NCBI GenBank assembly: GCA_028023455.1
Contig: JAQFVV010000207.1
Span: forward strand, 1,084,208 to 1,148,207
Direction of reading: 5' to 3'
Source: Epiperipatus broadwayi
Taxonomy: Eukaryota; Onychophora; Udeonychophora; Euonychophora; Peripatidae
Length of the DNA stretch: 64,000 nt
The notes below the pieces were generated by a model that worked only from the letters and a program-made list of their open reading frames with translations, had not been told where the DNA came from and ran no database searches. Both the position numbers and the translations under genes were made by a program. Every line of letters starts with the position of its first letter. Position 1 is the first letter of the stretch. Positions 24,147 through 34,200 of this stretch are shown piece by piece.

Positions 24147-24558
24147 TTGTAATGGGATATATATATGCGTTACATTCAAATTTAATAATTTTTTTTATAT
24201 CTAATACAGAATTAAAAACAAACTGTCAAAATGCACAAATAACAAATTATTAATTTATTAATATGTTAGATTGATTAAGTATTAAAATAAGCTTTAAAAA
24301 AATAAATAAATTATAGAATCGTAGCAAAGATTCTAATCTTTAAATAAAATATATAATAAAAAGCCTTTTGATTTTAATAATAGCAAAGATTTTTTTAATT
24401 ATAAAGAAATTACAAACAGATCCTTAAGGCAAAATCACAATTAAAGAAATGATTACAAAATAGATAAGAGTTCCCGCCCAAATATATGGACACAGACCTC
24501 AGTGGAAAAATTTACTTAGCCATAAACCCAAAATCTACTTGGCCACAAACTGAATTAA

Positions 24559-24636
24559 CCAATAAAATATAAATAATGAAATATGTTTGATGAATCCGTG
24601 CATTCCAGAGATAAGGTGCCTGGGGAGTATAAAAGG
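24559..24636 (+). promoter_or_regulatory. putative promoter in the 2.2-kb insert (CCAAT, TATA)
   Basis: CCAAT at 24559-24563 and TATAAAAGG at 24628-24636 have normal core-promoter spacing. The sequence just 3' (GGAGTTGGAGAGAATCAG) would be the start of the transcript. Confidence 0.5.
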
Positions 24637-26227
24637 AAAAACCAAAACAATAATTAAGGAGTTGGAGAGAATCAGAAAATTAAAATTTTAAATTCAATTG
24701 TTTTTGTTGAAAGCAGAAATTTTTTTAAAAGCTATTGTCACCATCACTAAGAATGTAGACAGTGTCAACGGGCTTTCTTCGGTGTGGCTGTCCAAAGGTA
24801 GCTTTCCTATTCATGGATCCCAGGACCAAACCACTGGTACCGTCTTCAGAAAAGATGGTAAATGCGTCTTCATAAATCATCATCATCCGCAAGAAAGGGC
24901 CCTTGTGTAAATTAGATCTTCGTCATGAAGGAATAAGCACAGGACAAAAAAGAGGTATAAATTTATAAATGATCAACTTTAAATATAAACTCTCTTAAGC
25001 TTAAAATCTTTTGGATTTTATTTGTGTCTAAAAAAATGAACTATAAACTTTCTTTCCTGAATAAACCTGAACTTTCTGTATCTTTTATAAACTTGGCAAT
25101 TTTAAAACTCTGATCTAAAGTTAAAACGTAATCTCTTCAAAATGTATTTTATTTTTGTTTATTCATGCTAAAAAGATCTGTTTGTAATAGGGTAGGAGTT
25201 TGCGATTGTTAAAAGGTTTGCGATTGTTAAACTTAAATATTAAAAATAGAAACACATCGTTATTTGTGCATTATTAAATTTAAAAAGAAAAGCAGGTTAT
25301 ATAAATTTGCAGTAAAAAAATAAGTTAAAATATAAATGTTATCTTAAAAATGATTTTAAAACCTTAATTAAACTAAAGATTTTTGTTTTGAATTAAATTA
25401 ATAAAATGATTTAAATGTTAGTTGAGTGTAGATAGCTGCTAGACTAGTTTAAATATGTTACTTTTAAAGAGAGTTTTGATTTCGGAATATTTGTTTCATA
25501 ATTGTGTCAATGCTGGTGGAGAGATATATGGACATTTATATCAATGTAATGTGAAGTGTGTTAGCACCTAGGGCTATGAGACCAACTGAATGCATGACCC
25601 CAAAGAGAGGTAGTCATATCATTGAAATGGATGCAGAGGTATTTTCTGCCCCATTGACCCATTCCAGTTCTATGGATTGAGAAGATAAGTCGGCAAGATA
25701 AGACCACTCTCTCATCCATACGCAGTGTTTTTCTCTTATTATTACATACATGATTCCTTCGCCAGATAGAAGCACATTCCTATACTGGTTGAAGCTCATG
25801 TTTTCTCCAATAATATCACATTGTTCAGATGCACATTCCTGTCGCATGATTCTATGCTAACATGTTCATATTGCATTGGTTGCTGATATATATCTGGAAG
25901 CGAGCATTGGTGTGACTGCAAACTTATAGTCCGGAATCAATTGTTTGAAAGTCTTTTAGGTGTGTGGTCTGGGTAGCTCATCTATACTCAACATTTCTAA
26001 AATTTAAAATTAAAAGTTAAAAACAAATAAAATAATAATGAAACAGAATAAAACAAATTTCTTCCTGTGTTATAAAAATTATTTTTTTAAAAGTTTGTGC
26101 ATTGTTAATTATATACGTAAATAAAATCTTTTTTGTGTGTTATTAATACTGACAATGATTGTCTTTATTATTATTTATTATTAAAAATATATTTTACTAA
26201 ATATATAAGTTTCTGTGTCTACTTGAG

Positions 26228-26345
26228 CTAGTGACTTGGGCTGGTGGTCGAGGTCTTAACAGCATGTATCTGTCGACTTTATAAATTTTCTAGGTTCAAA
26301 GTAGCCTAGTGGCATTCTGTCGGCAGATGCGGTAAGACTGGATAT
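26228..26345 (+). repeat. possible tRNA-derived SINE fragment
   Basis: GGGCTGGTGGTCGAGG resembles an A box of Glu/Asp-type tRNA, and GGTTCAAAG about 55 bases later resembles a B box. It lies near the 3' end of the 2.2-kb insert. A similar phrase, ATCTAGTGGCACCCTG, lies near the end of the giant LTR (13428), so it may be part of the LTRs rather than an independent SINE. Confidence 0.35.
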
Positions 26346-26382
26346 TTGATCTTCATCCCAGTCCATTATACCATCATTTCCA

Positions 26383-27670
26383 AAGTTTGGAATCAAATTC
26401 AAAATAAATACAGATCATCAACCACTGCTAGGCATATTTACTTCAGATAAGCCAACACCCATAATATTATCACCCAGAATGCAAAGATGGGCACACACAT
26501 TAAATGCTTATTTTTTTTAAGCTGGAATACAAACTAGGAAGGAAGATTGCAAATGCAGATGCCCACTTCCGTCAACCGAAAATGAAGGCCCTAAATTTGG
26601 TGGTGTCCTGTTTTTGGAAGAATTGGAGTTTCCCCCTGTGATGGCAGAACAAGTGGCACAAGCGACATGCAGAGACTTTTTGTTAGCAACTGTAAAAAAC
26701 TATATTCTCACCACTTGGCCAAACAAAGCCACAGACATGAAAATGCAACCTTTTTTTAATAGACATAATGAACTCTCTACACACAAGAATTGTCTACTGT
26801 GGGGTCTCGCATCATCATATTTTCATCACTACAAAAATTCATTCTAAATGAACTTCACATGGGTCACTCAGGCATCATAAGAACTAAGGCATTGGCAAGA
26901 TCATATGTATGGTGGCCATTGATGGACCAAGACATAGAACATCTTGTGGGAAAATGCATGCATTGCCAAGTCATAAGGCATGCATGTCCCCACACTCTGA
27001 CACACCACTGGGAGGCATCATCGACACCATGGTCTCAATTACACTTGGATTTTGCAGGCACTATTGATTGACAGATGCTCCTCATTGTTGTGGATGCATA
27101 CTCAAAGTGGGTAGAGGTGCAGAGAATGCAAACAATGACTTCAAGTGCAACAGTTGCGGCACTGCGAGAATTATTTTCCACTCATGGAATACCAGAATGT
27201 GTGGTATCCGATAATAGACCACAATTCGCATCATCAGAATTCTCAACTTTCCTCATCAGTAATAGAGTCTGACACGCATGTGTTACACCCTACCACCCAG
27301 CAAGTAATGGTCTTGCGGAGAGGGCCATACAGTCAGTAAAAGAGAGCCTGAGACGTGACACATGTGGAAATTGGAACCAGCATTTAGCTCGATACCTTTT
27401 AACTCAACACATCACACCAGCTACAGGATTAAGCCCAGCTGAAATGCTTTTCAACAGATATCTTCATACATGCTTGGATTTCATACATCTGGATAGAGTC
27501 CCAAGAGCCACACCAAATACACAGAGAATACGTGAATTTCAACCAGATGATGCAGTATTTGCATGAGCCACTGGTAGGGGCTCCTCTTGGACTTTTGCCA
27601 CAGTAGAACAGCAAACATGCCCTTTGTCATATGAAGTTCGGATGACTCAGGGGTGCAACACAAGCACATA
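26383..27670 (+). pseudogene. gypsy pol part 2: end of RNase H and integrase
   Basis: RNase H resumes with TDHQPLLGIFTSDKPTPI and RMQRWAHTLNAY. Integrase follows. The N-terminal HHCC zinc-binding domain shows LHMGHSGI (paired His) and CMHC near 26850-26975. The core has LDFAGTID (first Asp, ~27045), VVSDNRPQF (second Asp, ~27205) and NGLAERAIQS (Glu, ~27310), so the DDE triad is present. The C-terminal part (FQPDDAVFA, then GRGSSWTFATVEQQT, PLSYEVR) is the usual gypsy tail. Stops at ~27070, ~27270 and ~27565 and frameshifts break it. Integrase would insert the cDNA into the genome; this one is dead. Confidence 0.85.
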
Positions 27671-27891
27671 GATCAATTGTGAGCAAGAATGACTGTCACT
27701 GACCCATCCAGCTCAACCCCGGCAAAGGAACTGATTGATGCTTCAAAAACACTACCTTTAGCAGCAGCAGAAACCACAGATAACACCAACCCAGCACCAC
27801 TCTGCCAACCATCTCCAAAACCATACAAGGAACACCCTTCATGTCAATGTCAACATCCGGCCTATTTCGAGGACTATGAAGTCTCATTCTT

Positions 27892-27902
27892 AGGGGGAAG
27901 GG
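27892..27902 (+). promoter_or_regulatory. polypurine tract of the gypsy element
   Basis: AGGGGGAAGGG directly abuts the TGTTATG start of the 3' LTR. Confidence 0.85.
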
Positions 27903-28134
27903 TGTTATGTATTGGGTTATGAGATGTCACAAAATATTAGCTGTGGGATGAACATTTTCAGTCACGAACTTCAGTAATGGCATCAACACATTTTTGGTAG
28001 AACTTACAATGTAAAACTGCTGTAACGAAGGTACATACAGCCACATATCAAATTTATTTAATGTATTGTATAAATAAATGTTAAGTGTAAACAAACTGAT
28101 TAGCAATTGTATTAATTTGGATGTGGACATAACA
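27903..28134 (+). repeat. 3' LTR of the gypsy element (232 bp)
   Basis: It starts TGTTATGTATTGGG and ends GGACATAACA, aligned end to end with 21333-21564. Confidence 0.9.
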
Positions 28135-28550
28135 ATTTACACTTTCATATATGATATTTCTGCCACAATTATTATTTCCTAAATTAGCTTCCCACATACG
28201 TTCTTATTTCACAAATGCGAATACTATTTTATTACTTAAACATAATTACTGTTTGCCATCAAACTCAATAAACTTATGGATTGGTTGAGTGCTGTTGTTT
28301 TATTAATGATGGATTTAAAGAACTTTAAATAACCATAATCCAGCGCTATTGAAAATCTTAGGTATTCCATACAATCTGTAAATTATTGACATAAAAATAG
28401 CCGCACTAGAACAAAGCCATAAATTATTTGTTATTTCTGATTAAATATGTTCATTTTATAGCATTGTAAGAGAGGTTAATGTCATCTAAGGGAGATAAAT
28501 ACCCATTTTATTTACATTTTAACACAAATAACATTTGCAATCATATATAT
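28135..28550 (+). repeat. copy A (part 3) of the ~2.8-kb duplicated sequence
   Basis: Matches copy B from about 51040: AAATTAGCTTCCCACATACG against GATTAGCTTTCCCTCGCAC, AGCGCTATTGAAAA against AGCACTATTAAAAA, GACATAAAAATAGCCGCACTA against GACATATAAATCAGCTGCACTA. Similarity fades near a TA run at ~28545. Confidence 0.65.
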
Positions 28551-28705
28551 ATATCTCAAGTCAACTTAATAAATCTTATATGTATTTCTAAATATCTAAG
28601 TCATTGTTTTATTTATTGAATAGTAATAAGATCAATGTTATATAAAAGGTTTCATTTACTAGATGATCGAATCTTGCTAACATATACATGAATATTTTCA
28701 AATTA

Positions 28706-28929
28706 AGAGTCTTTTTGTGTCATGACTTTGTGATGCCAGTGGGGAGAAATAAATTAGATCAGTATCATCGGAATTGTTGCTCATAAGTTGGTAGATCTGG
28801 AAAATAGGCAAATAGGGTAGAGTTCATGAGTGTTCCTGACTTATGTATCTTGCGCATGATTGGACTCAAGGTACTTTTGCCTAGATGCTAGATCTTGTTA
28901 TACAAACAGACAAAACCGACTGGTACAAT
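28706..28929 (+). repeat. dispersed repeat, copy 1 (partner 56776-57000)
   Basis: The two copies are about 90% identical: both contain GTTGCTCATAAGTTGGTAGA, GAGTTCATGAGTGTTCCTGA and TTTTGCCTAGATGCTAGATC, and both end near CTGGTACAAT / CCGGTACAAT. Both contain ATTAGATYRGTATCATC. It could be the leader just inside an LTR element, but no paired LTR is seen. Confidence 0.8.
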
Positions 28930-29249
28930 GTAAAGTTGCACAGGATATGTTTTATTTATTCTGTACTAATTATGTCATATAATCAATTTGAAATTTATTG
29001 AATCTCTGTATTATAATTTTATTTTTTTATTCATGTTTTATTTTGCTATTGTTGTTACTTTATTCTATCTGTAATAATTAGCTAATAAAAGGTTTTAGAG
29101 ATTGAAATTGATTTTGAATGTTCAGTTAGATTTATAATAGCTAAGTTAAGAGTTAAAGTTCATTCTTTTATTGCTCTTTGTGATATCTTAGGAATTTTCA
29201 TCTACACTTTGTTGGTGGAAGTATTCTGTTTGTATCATTAATCTTGGAG

Positions 29250-29372
29250 ATGGGTGCAGCAGCAGCAATTGTTCTTAAGATATGCAGCATCTCTCCAGAT
29301 GAAACATCAGTGCAACAGTTATTACATGAACATCTTCCATCCCTATATTGGCTGGGTGCTCTCAACAGGTAG
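29250..29372 (+). other. possible small coding exon or retroelement fragment, function unknown
   Basis: A GC-richer patch carries a 40-codon frame from ATG 29250 (MGAAAAIVLKICSISPDETS, then VQQLLHEHLPSLYWLGALNR) that stops inside AACAG|GTAGGA, a good splice donor at 29368/29369. Residue use looks protein-like, unlike most frames nearby. I recognise no family. It could equally be a piece of a retroelement gag. No matching second exon is identified. Confidence 0.2.
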
Positions 29373-29884
29373 GATGGAGATGGAAATTATCATTCTCTGG
29401 GCCTGTAGAACAGCAACTTCCACCTGTATTACTCAGTCATATTAAAAATTAAACTACATTGATTCTGTTAGCAGACACTTTTAAAATTTAGCAGAGTGTT
29501 TCATTCACTTGGAAAAATTGGCCTGCTTATCTTCCATTAAATTATATTTTTAATAACAAATTTTTTTTTCAGCAAAACAAGTCATTAACACCTTTAAATT
29601 TTACATTTTTAAATACCAAAATAACTCCTGTCTTTAGTCTTATTCCTTGAATAGGATGTTTTCTAAGATTTGGTCATTTACTTTCTACAAGATTTCAGCA
29701 ATTGATATGGTTGGTTAGGTTTTATATAGGAGATAAAATATATTTCAGATTTATTGCTTTAATTCATCACACCATCCCCAAAACAGATTCAGATCACATG
29801 ATACTTTTAATGAGTGATTTAAAAATAAGTACAGATTTTAAAATATAAGTATTGACAAAAACAAAATATGTCTACTATATATGT

Positions 29885-29987
29885 ATTACAGTAATATATA
29901 TATATGCAATTTAAGCAAATTGAAATGTAAATTGAATTAATTTTATGTTAAATGATACATTGCTTTTAATAAATATATTACTGTAAT
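29885..29987. mobile_element. possible ~100-bp MITE with 15-bp TIRs
   Basis: ATTACAGTAATATAT (29885-29899) is exactly the reverse complement of 29973-29987. The TIRs are AT-rich and short, so chance is not excluded. Confidence 0.35.
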
Positions 29988-30035
29988 CTATATATATATA
30001 ATAGTTAGGTTATAGACATTTATGCTTGCATATAT

Positions 30036-30200
30036 ATATATAAAATACATATTTTGCGGGTTCATCCGTGTTAAAAACTTTTAATATCAATTTACTGACG
30101 TTTCGACTTGGTCACACAAGCCATCCAAGTCGAAACGTCAGTAAATTGATATTAAAAGTTTTTAACACGGATGAACCCGCAAAATATGTATTTTATATAT
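30036..30200. repeat. perfect 76-nt inverted repeat with 13-nt loop
   Basis: Arms 30036-30111 and 30125-30200 are exact reverse complements, separated by TCACACAAGCCAT. The inner arms carry CTGACGTTTCGACTTGG / CCAAGTCGAAACGTCAG, and the outside is flanked by TA runs on both sides (to 30241). No frame is present. Perfect arms mean recent origin or conversion. It may be a foldback element or the hairpin end of a larger family. Confidence 0.95.
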
Positions 30201-30534
30201 TTAACCCGTGCAAATCTTCGTTTTAACATATATATATATATACGATCATACCCATATAGACATATTTTGAGGTAGTTGTAGGTTAAACCTGGCACAGAAG
30301 GAATTGTAGAATATAACTAGATGAAATGGATGTGACAGTGTAAATATTCCATTTCAATATATATATAGACATATTAGTTTTCAATGTTCTATGACATAAA
30401 AAAATTCAATTTTACATTAAAAATTAATTTGAAAATAAGTAGAAAAAATATTGTTACAGGTTGTAATGTCTAGACACTTTTATATCAACCATTACAATAA
30501 AAGAAAAATATGCAGTCAAAGACTATAATATATT

Positions 30535-30655
30535 TGTCAAGCGTTGTTAGCTAAGAGGTCATCACAGCAACCTTGCAAGCAAGTAGTTGGTTGCAGATGG
30601 TTCTGGGTTCGCCTCCTGGCTGATGCTCTGACATATGGAAAGAAAAGACTTTAAT
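30535..30655 (+). repeat. tRNA-derived SINE (A and B boxes)
   Basis: TTAGCTAAGAGG (30547-30558) fits the tRNA A box and GGTTCGCCTCC (30606-30616) the B box, 47 bases apart, the spacing of an internal pol III promoter with a variable arm. The cloverleaf 3' part is not intact, so this is a SINE head rather than a working tRNA gene. Confidence 0.55.
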
Positions 30656-31160
30656 ATTTGTAATACAATGTTTTATGAAAACATTTGATTTATACGTATA
30701 CTTTATAGCTAACACATATTTAACTACAAATTATTTTCAAAACAAATAATAACTGAAAGCATTGATGATATCGTCTCATGTGTGAGTATAGTTATATTAG
30801 CCATCATGATGTGGCAGAAGCTTATGTATCTAACAAAGTAGTCTAGTCATCCATAGACTGTGTAAAAATACATTTTAATTTTAATCTATTTCAACAATCA
30901 AAAGCAAATAGAGGTGAATCTATGCTAAAAAAAATCATTCTCAAATTAATATAGCAAAAAAATATAAAAACTGACTTATTAAAATTTACATCAGCTTATT
31001 TATTATTAATTTTCAACTGAGTAAAAATTATTTAAACAAAAAGTTTGCACCTTTTCAATATATATTAACAGTTTAAATGTTAAGAGAAAACAACATTGAG
31101 CTGATATTATATTATACAGTATCACTAAATGGTCAGATAAGACATTATTTATATTAAATA

Positions 31161-31290
31161 GTCAAAATAAGAGTCATAGATCACATGACCCTATCTCTTA
31201 AGCTTGTAAGTTATAAACAGTGAGGATTGCCAATTCCTCTACAAGATTTATGATAAACGCTTAGCCAAAGCCAGCACTTAAAATATATCT
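31161..31290 (+). repeat. short dispersed repeat, single-arm copy of the 44.1-kb hairpin element
   Basis: GAGTCATAGATCACATGACC, CTTGTAAGTTATAAAC and GAGGATTGCCAATTCCTCTA, TTAGCCAAAGCCAGCACTTA occur here in one orientation. At 44121-44315 the second half occurs forward and the whole unit inverted. No coding frame. Confidence 0.85.
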
Positions 31291-31299
31291 GTCAAGAAC

Positions 31300-34200
31300 C
31301 CCTCCCCAAACCCCTGACAATGGTTTTGTGCTTTGGCACTCTTCAGAGAGGTGTCAGAGTAGGTTCAGATAATACCAACCCAGTCTGTCAAATGTACAAT
31401 GCAATCCGCTTTTTATAATCAAGTAAATGTAAGCACTTAATGAAATTAATTACTATTCATTAATAAATTGTGTAACATTTTATATTTAATTTTGTTTAAA
31501 CTATTAAAATGAGTATTCTGCCATTTTCAAAAACCTAGTGAAACTAATGAAGATAGGTCACTTTTAGACAATATTTTCTGGGTCCTCCCACTTCTGTGAT
31601 GAGCTGGAGACTTCCTAAATAAGGCTGCTTAAGCAAATACAATCTTTGCCAGCCAAACCTTTGTCTCACTTAAATACAATTCCAGATGAACTCATTAATT
31701 ATTATACTACCTTAAGGAAATATCATAAGTAAGGATTGCCAACACCTGTCACTATCATTCACTTTCTTAATTTTCAATGCTGGAGCTAAAAAATAAAATG
31801 GAAAAAAAGAAATATTGAAGTAAAATATAGTGTTTGGGTAAAGGATGGAAATGTATATTTGTGCAAACACAGAATTCCATTGTCAAAGTTATTATAAGAT
31901 ATCCTATGGAATGAAAGACTCACTCACAATAGCTGTTCTCTACAATAACTTAAAATAATTGATGAAGAAATACAGAGAGACAGGGAAAATGTATTACAGT
32001 AATACCTAGGTATTGATGAACTAACATCCTATGTTGCAAGATAGTTGGAGTCATTAGGTGGATATTGTTTATTTGATATTCGTAGTTGGCCTTCATATCT
32101 AAAAGCTATTCCAACATCCACCACCAATGGAGTTCATAGATAGTCTAAGTGCAATGCCCAACACCCTTTGATAACTACCTTTAATGAATTAAATAGTAAT
32201 TTGAATTATAAGAACCTTTATTATTTTACTATTAATACAAATTTCTTAATACTATATGTAGCATATAATAATCTATAATATATAAAATTATAATAAAAGA
32301 TCAAATATGATCTGCAAACACTCTACAGCTACAAATTTCTTTTCAGACTAGAGAATGCATAGGTTGGAAATTTCTTTTCTTTTGTAGTGGTACATTTTCA
32401 GAGTTAAATTGCTCTCTAGACTAAACTTCTTTTTATTTTATATTAATAGACTTTACTAGTGTGTTTTTGTCTTTCTTGTGGAATAATTACTGTATTTTGT
32501 TTCAATTCAAATAATTTCTCATAAACAAAGGATATTTTTTAACAAAATAATCTACTGATAATAATTTTTCTTCAAAGTCAATTTTTAGAAAATTAAGACA
32601 AATCCTATTAATATCTTCTGCTCAAACCAGATTTAGCACTCAAAGAAAATATAAGCAAATAAATATGAAGTCAGTTACTTAAAATTTAAAAAAATATTTG
32701 ATCACATATTGACTGGTTGATTTGGAAATGATTATATATTTATAGTTCTGTTACAATTTGCATCACCTGTATATTCACCATTGCTCCAAAATGCACAAAG
32801 TTTTAGACACTGGAAGCTATACTTTTAACACAGCATGGAAAGTTGCTGTTTATTTTTTATTTATTGTACTTTTAGAAAAAAAAAAGTATTTCACTGCATT
32901 GAAGCTTCATAAATAAGATTATTGCAGAAAACATTTTCATGTAATGTATACTATGGTAAGGATATCTTTTATTTTTTCAAGTAATATTTTTTTTCTACAT
33001 TATTGAAACATGTAACATAAGTTTGATCCCATGTCATTTTTGTAATTTCAAGATTATTATTTCATTAGAGGAAAATTTCTCCAAGTTTATTGCAGTTTCT
33101 TTTATATCATCTATATATCTCATTTTGCAGTCTATTTCTGCCTTTGTGGGATTTAGATTAAAGTACAATTTTTATCTATTATTATTTCTTTTATTCAAAC
33201 AGGCAAAACTCACTATAAGTATTGCCACTCACTGCAAGCTAGAGTAATCAATGGATGTCAGAAGGCTTGTGCAGAAAATTTCCATCTAGTGCCTGCTCAT
33301 CCAACATCCCCAGACGAGTTTTTGGCTTGTGGTCTTCGTCAGTGAGGTTATAAGCAAGCATAAGAAATGGTGATCACGTGATCGTTTCTTTTAGCTTTAC
33401 GTCCAACCCAGATACATGTCACTCTCTTAATTCTTTTGTTGATATTACTTGTTTTTTTCTCTCTCCTAAATATTTTACTTCATTCCATTTTGTTATTTTC
33501 TATCTACATCTCTCAATATTTTGTTGAATAGCGCTCAGAATTTTACTCTTTTGTTAAATGTCCAAATCTTTATCTGAATTATTCTAGATATAAGAAGTCT
33601 CTCTTTTATAGAACAATAATAATATTTATTTAGCAATTTATTAACTCTGCTTATGGAAATCTTTTCTAAAAGACAGGGGTTCTCTAAATGATCTGGAATA
33701 ATAAATTATATATTTTGGGAGAAAAAATAAACAACAGATCCGCTTATATAAATGCAATAAGAAAAACATATTTTCTTTGATTATATTAATTTATAGTATT
33801 AACCAACGCATCGCAGAAGAAAAGAACAGTTCTTTTGAATGATTTTTTTTTTGTTCTAATAAGCCGACTAAATGTTTCTAGGTTTAGTTTTAAAATCCTG
33901 CTGTGAATTTAATTAAATATTCTCAACATTTTATTATTATTATTATTATTATTATAAACTTTTTATAACGAATTGCATTTTTATTATTATTAGAGCGATA
34001 AGAATAAAATTAATAATTCCATATTTGTGATCAAAAAATATTCTGAATTTAGTAAGAGATTACAATAATCATTTGCTATTCAATAAGACCTGTTAATTAA
34101 CCCCTCTTAAGCAAACTCGGCGAGATGTCTTAATACCCTAAACATACACCTGCTTGCGTGTAATGTTTGGAAAATAAACTAAATTAATATATTTAAAAGA

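Larger units (their letters stand above)
24147..26376 (+). mobile_element. 2.2-kb LTR-like insertion (probable solo LTR) inside gypsy RNase H
   Basis: RNase H coding stops making sense after 24146 and resumes at ~26383 (GIKFKINTDHQPLLGIF). TTTCCA occurs at both edges (24141-24146 and 26377-26382), a likely 6-bp target duplication. The insert starts T-TGTAATGGG and ends TACCATCA, giving TG..CA ends. It has CCAAT (24559), TATAAAAGG (24628-24636) and AATAAA (~25060) in LTR order. No gag, pol or internal direct repeat is present, so a solo LTR of a large-LTR family fits best. A 77-codon minus-strand frame (25614-25847) and a 70-codon plus frame (24698-24910) show no domain I know. Removing it leaves RNase H a few codons short, so the edges are approximate. 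Confidence 0.6.
21333..28134 (+). mobile_element. decayed Ty3/gypsy retrotransposon (Mag/K02A2.6-like), split by a 2.2-kb insertion
   Basis: Direct 232-bp LTRs (TGYTATGTATTGGG...ACATAACA) bound gag, protease, RT, RNase H and integrase in canonical gypsy order on the + strand. The flanks ATTCA (21328-21332) and ATTTA (28135-28139) are a 5-bp target duplication with one mismatch. A TTGGCGATAAAGATGAG primer site and an AGGGGGAAGGG polypurine tract are in place. Every reading unit has frameshifts or stops and one catalytic RT Asp is lost, so it cannot make active enzymes. After the 2.2-kb insert is removed, the element is about 4.6 kb, usual for this clade. The clade name is from motif memory, not phylogeny. 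Confidence 0.88.

Noticed and set aside
30036-30200. Hammerhead ribozyme, suggested by CGAAAC and GTC in the hairpin
   Set aside because: The other half of the core (CTGANGA) is missing; the sequence is CTGACGTTTCG, and the structure is a plain perfect stem.
30547-30616. Functional tRNA gene
   Set aside because: A and B boxes are present but the acceptor, anticodon and T stems do not fold into a full cloverleaf; better a SINE head.
31990-32040. pogo/Tigger transposon end (ACAGTAATACCT)
   Set aside because: Only one end seen; no inverted partner or TA-bounded body could be found.
33180-33380. Host exon with a good acceptor (TTCAAACAG|GC)
   Set aside because: The frame closes after about 15 codons, no donor follows, and no family is recognised.
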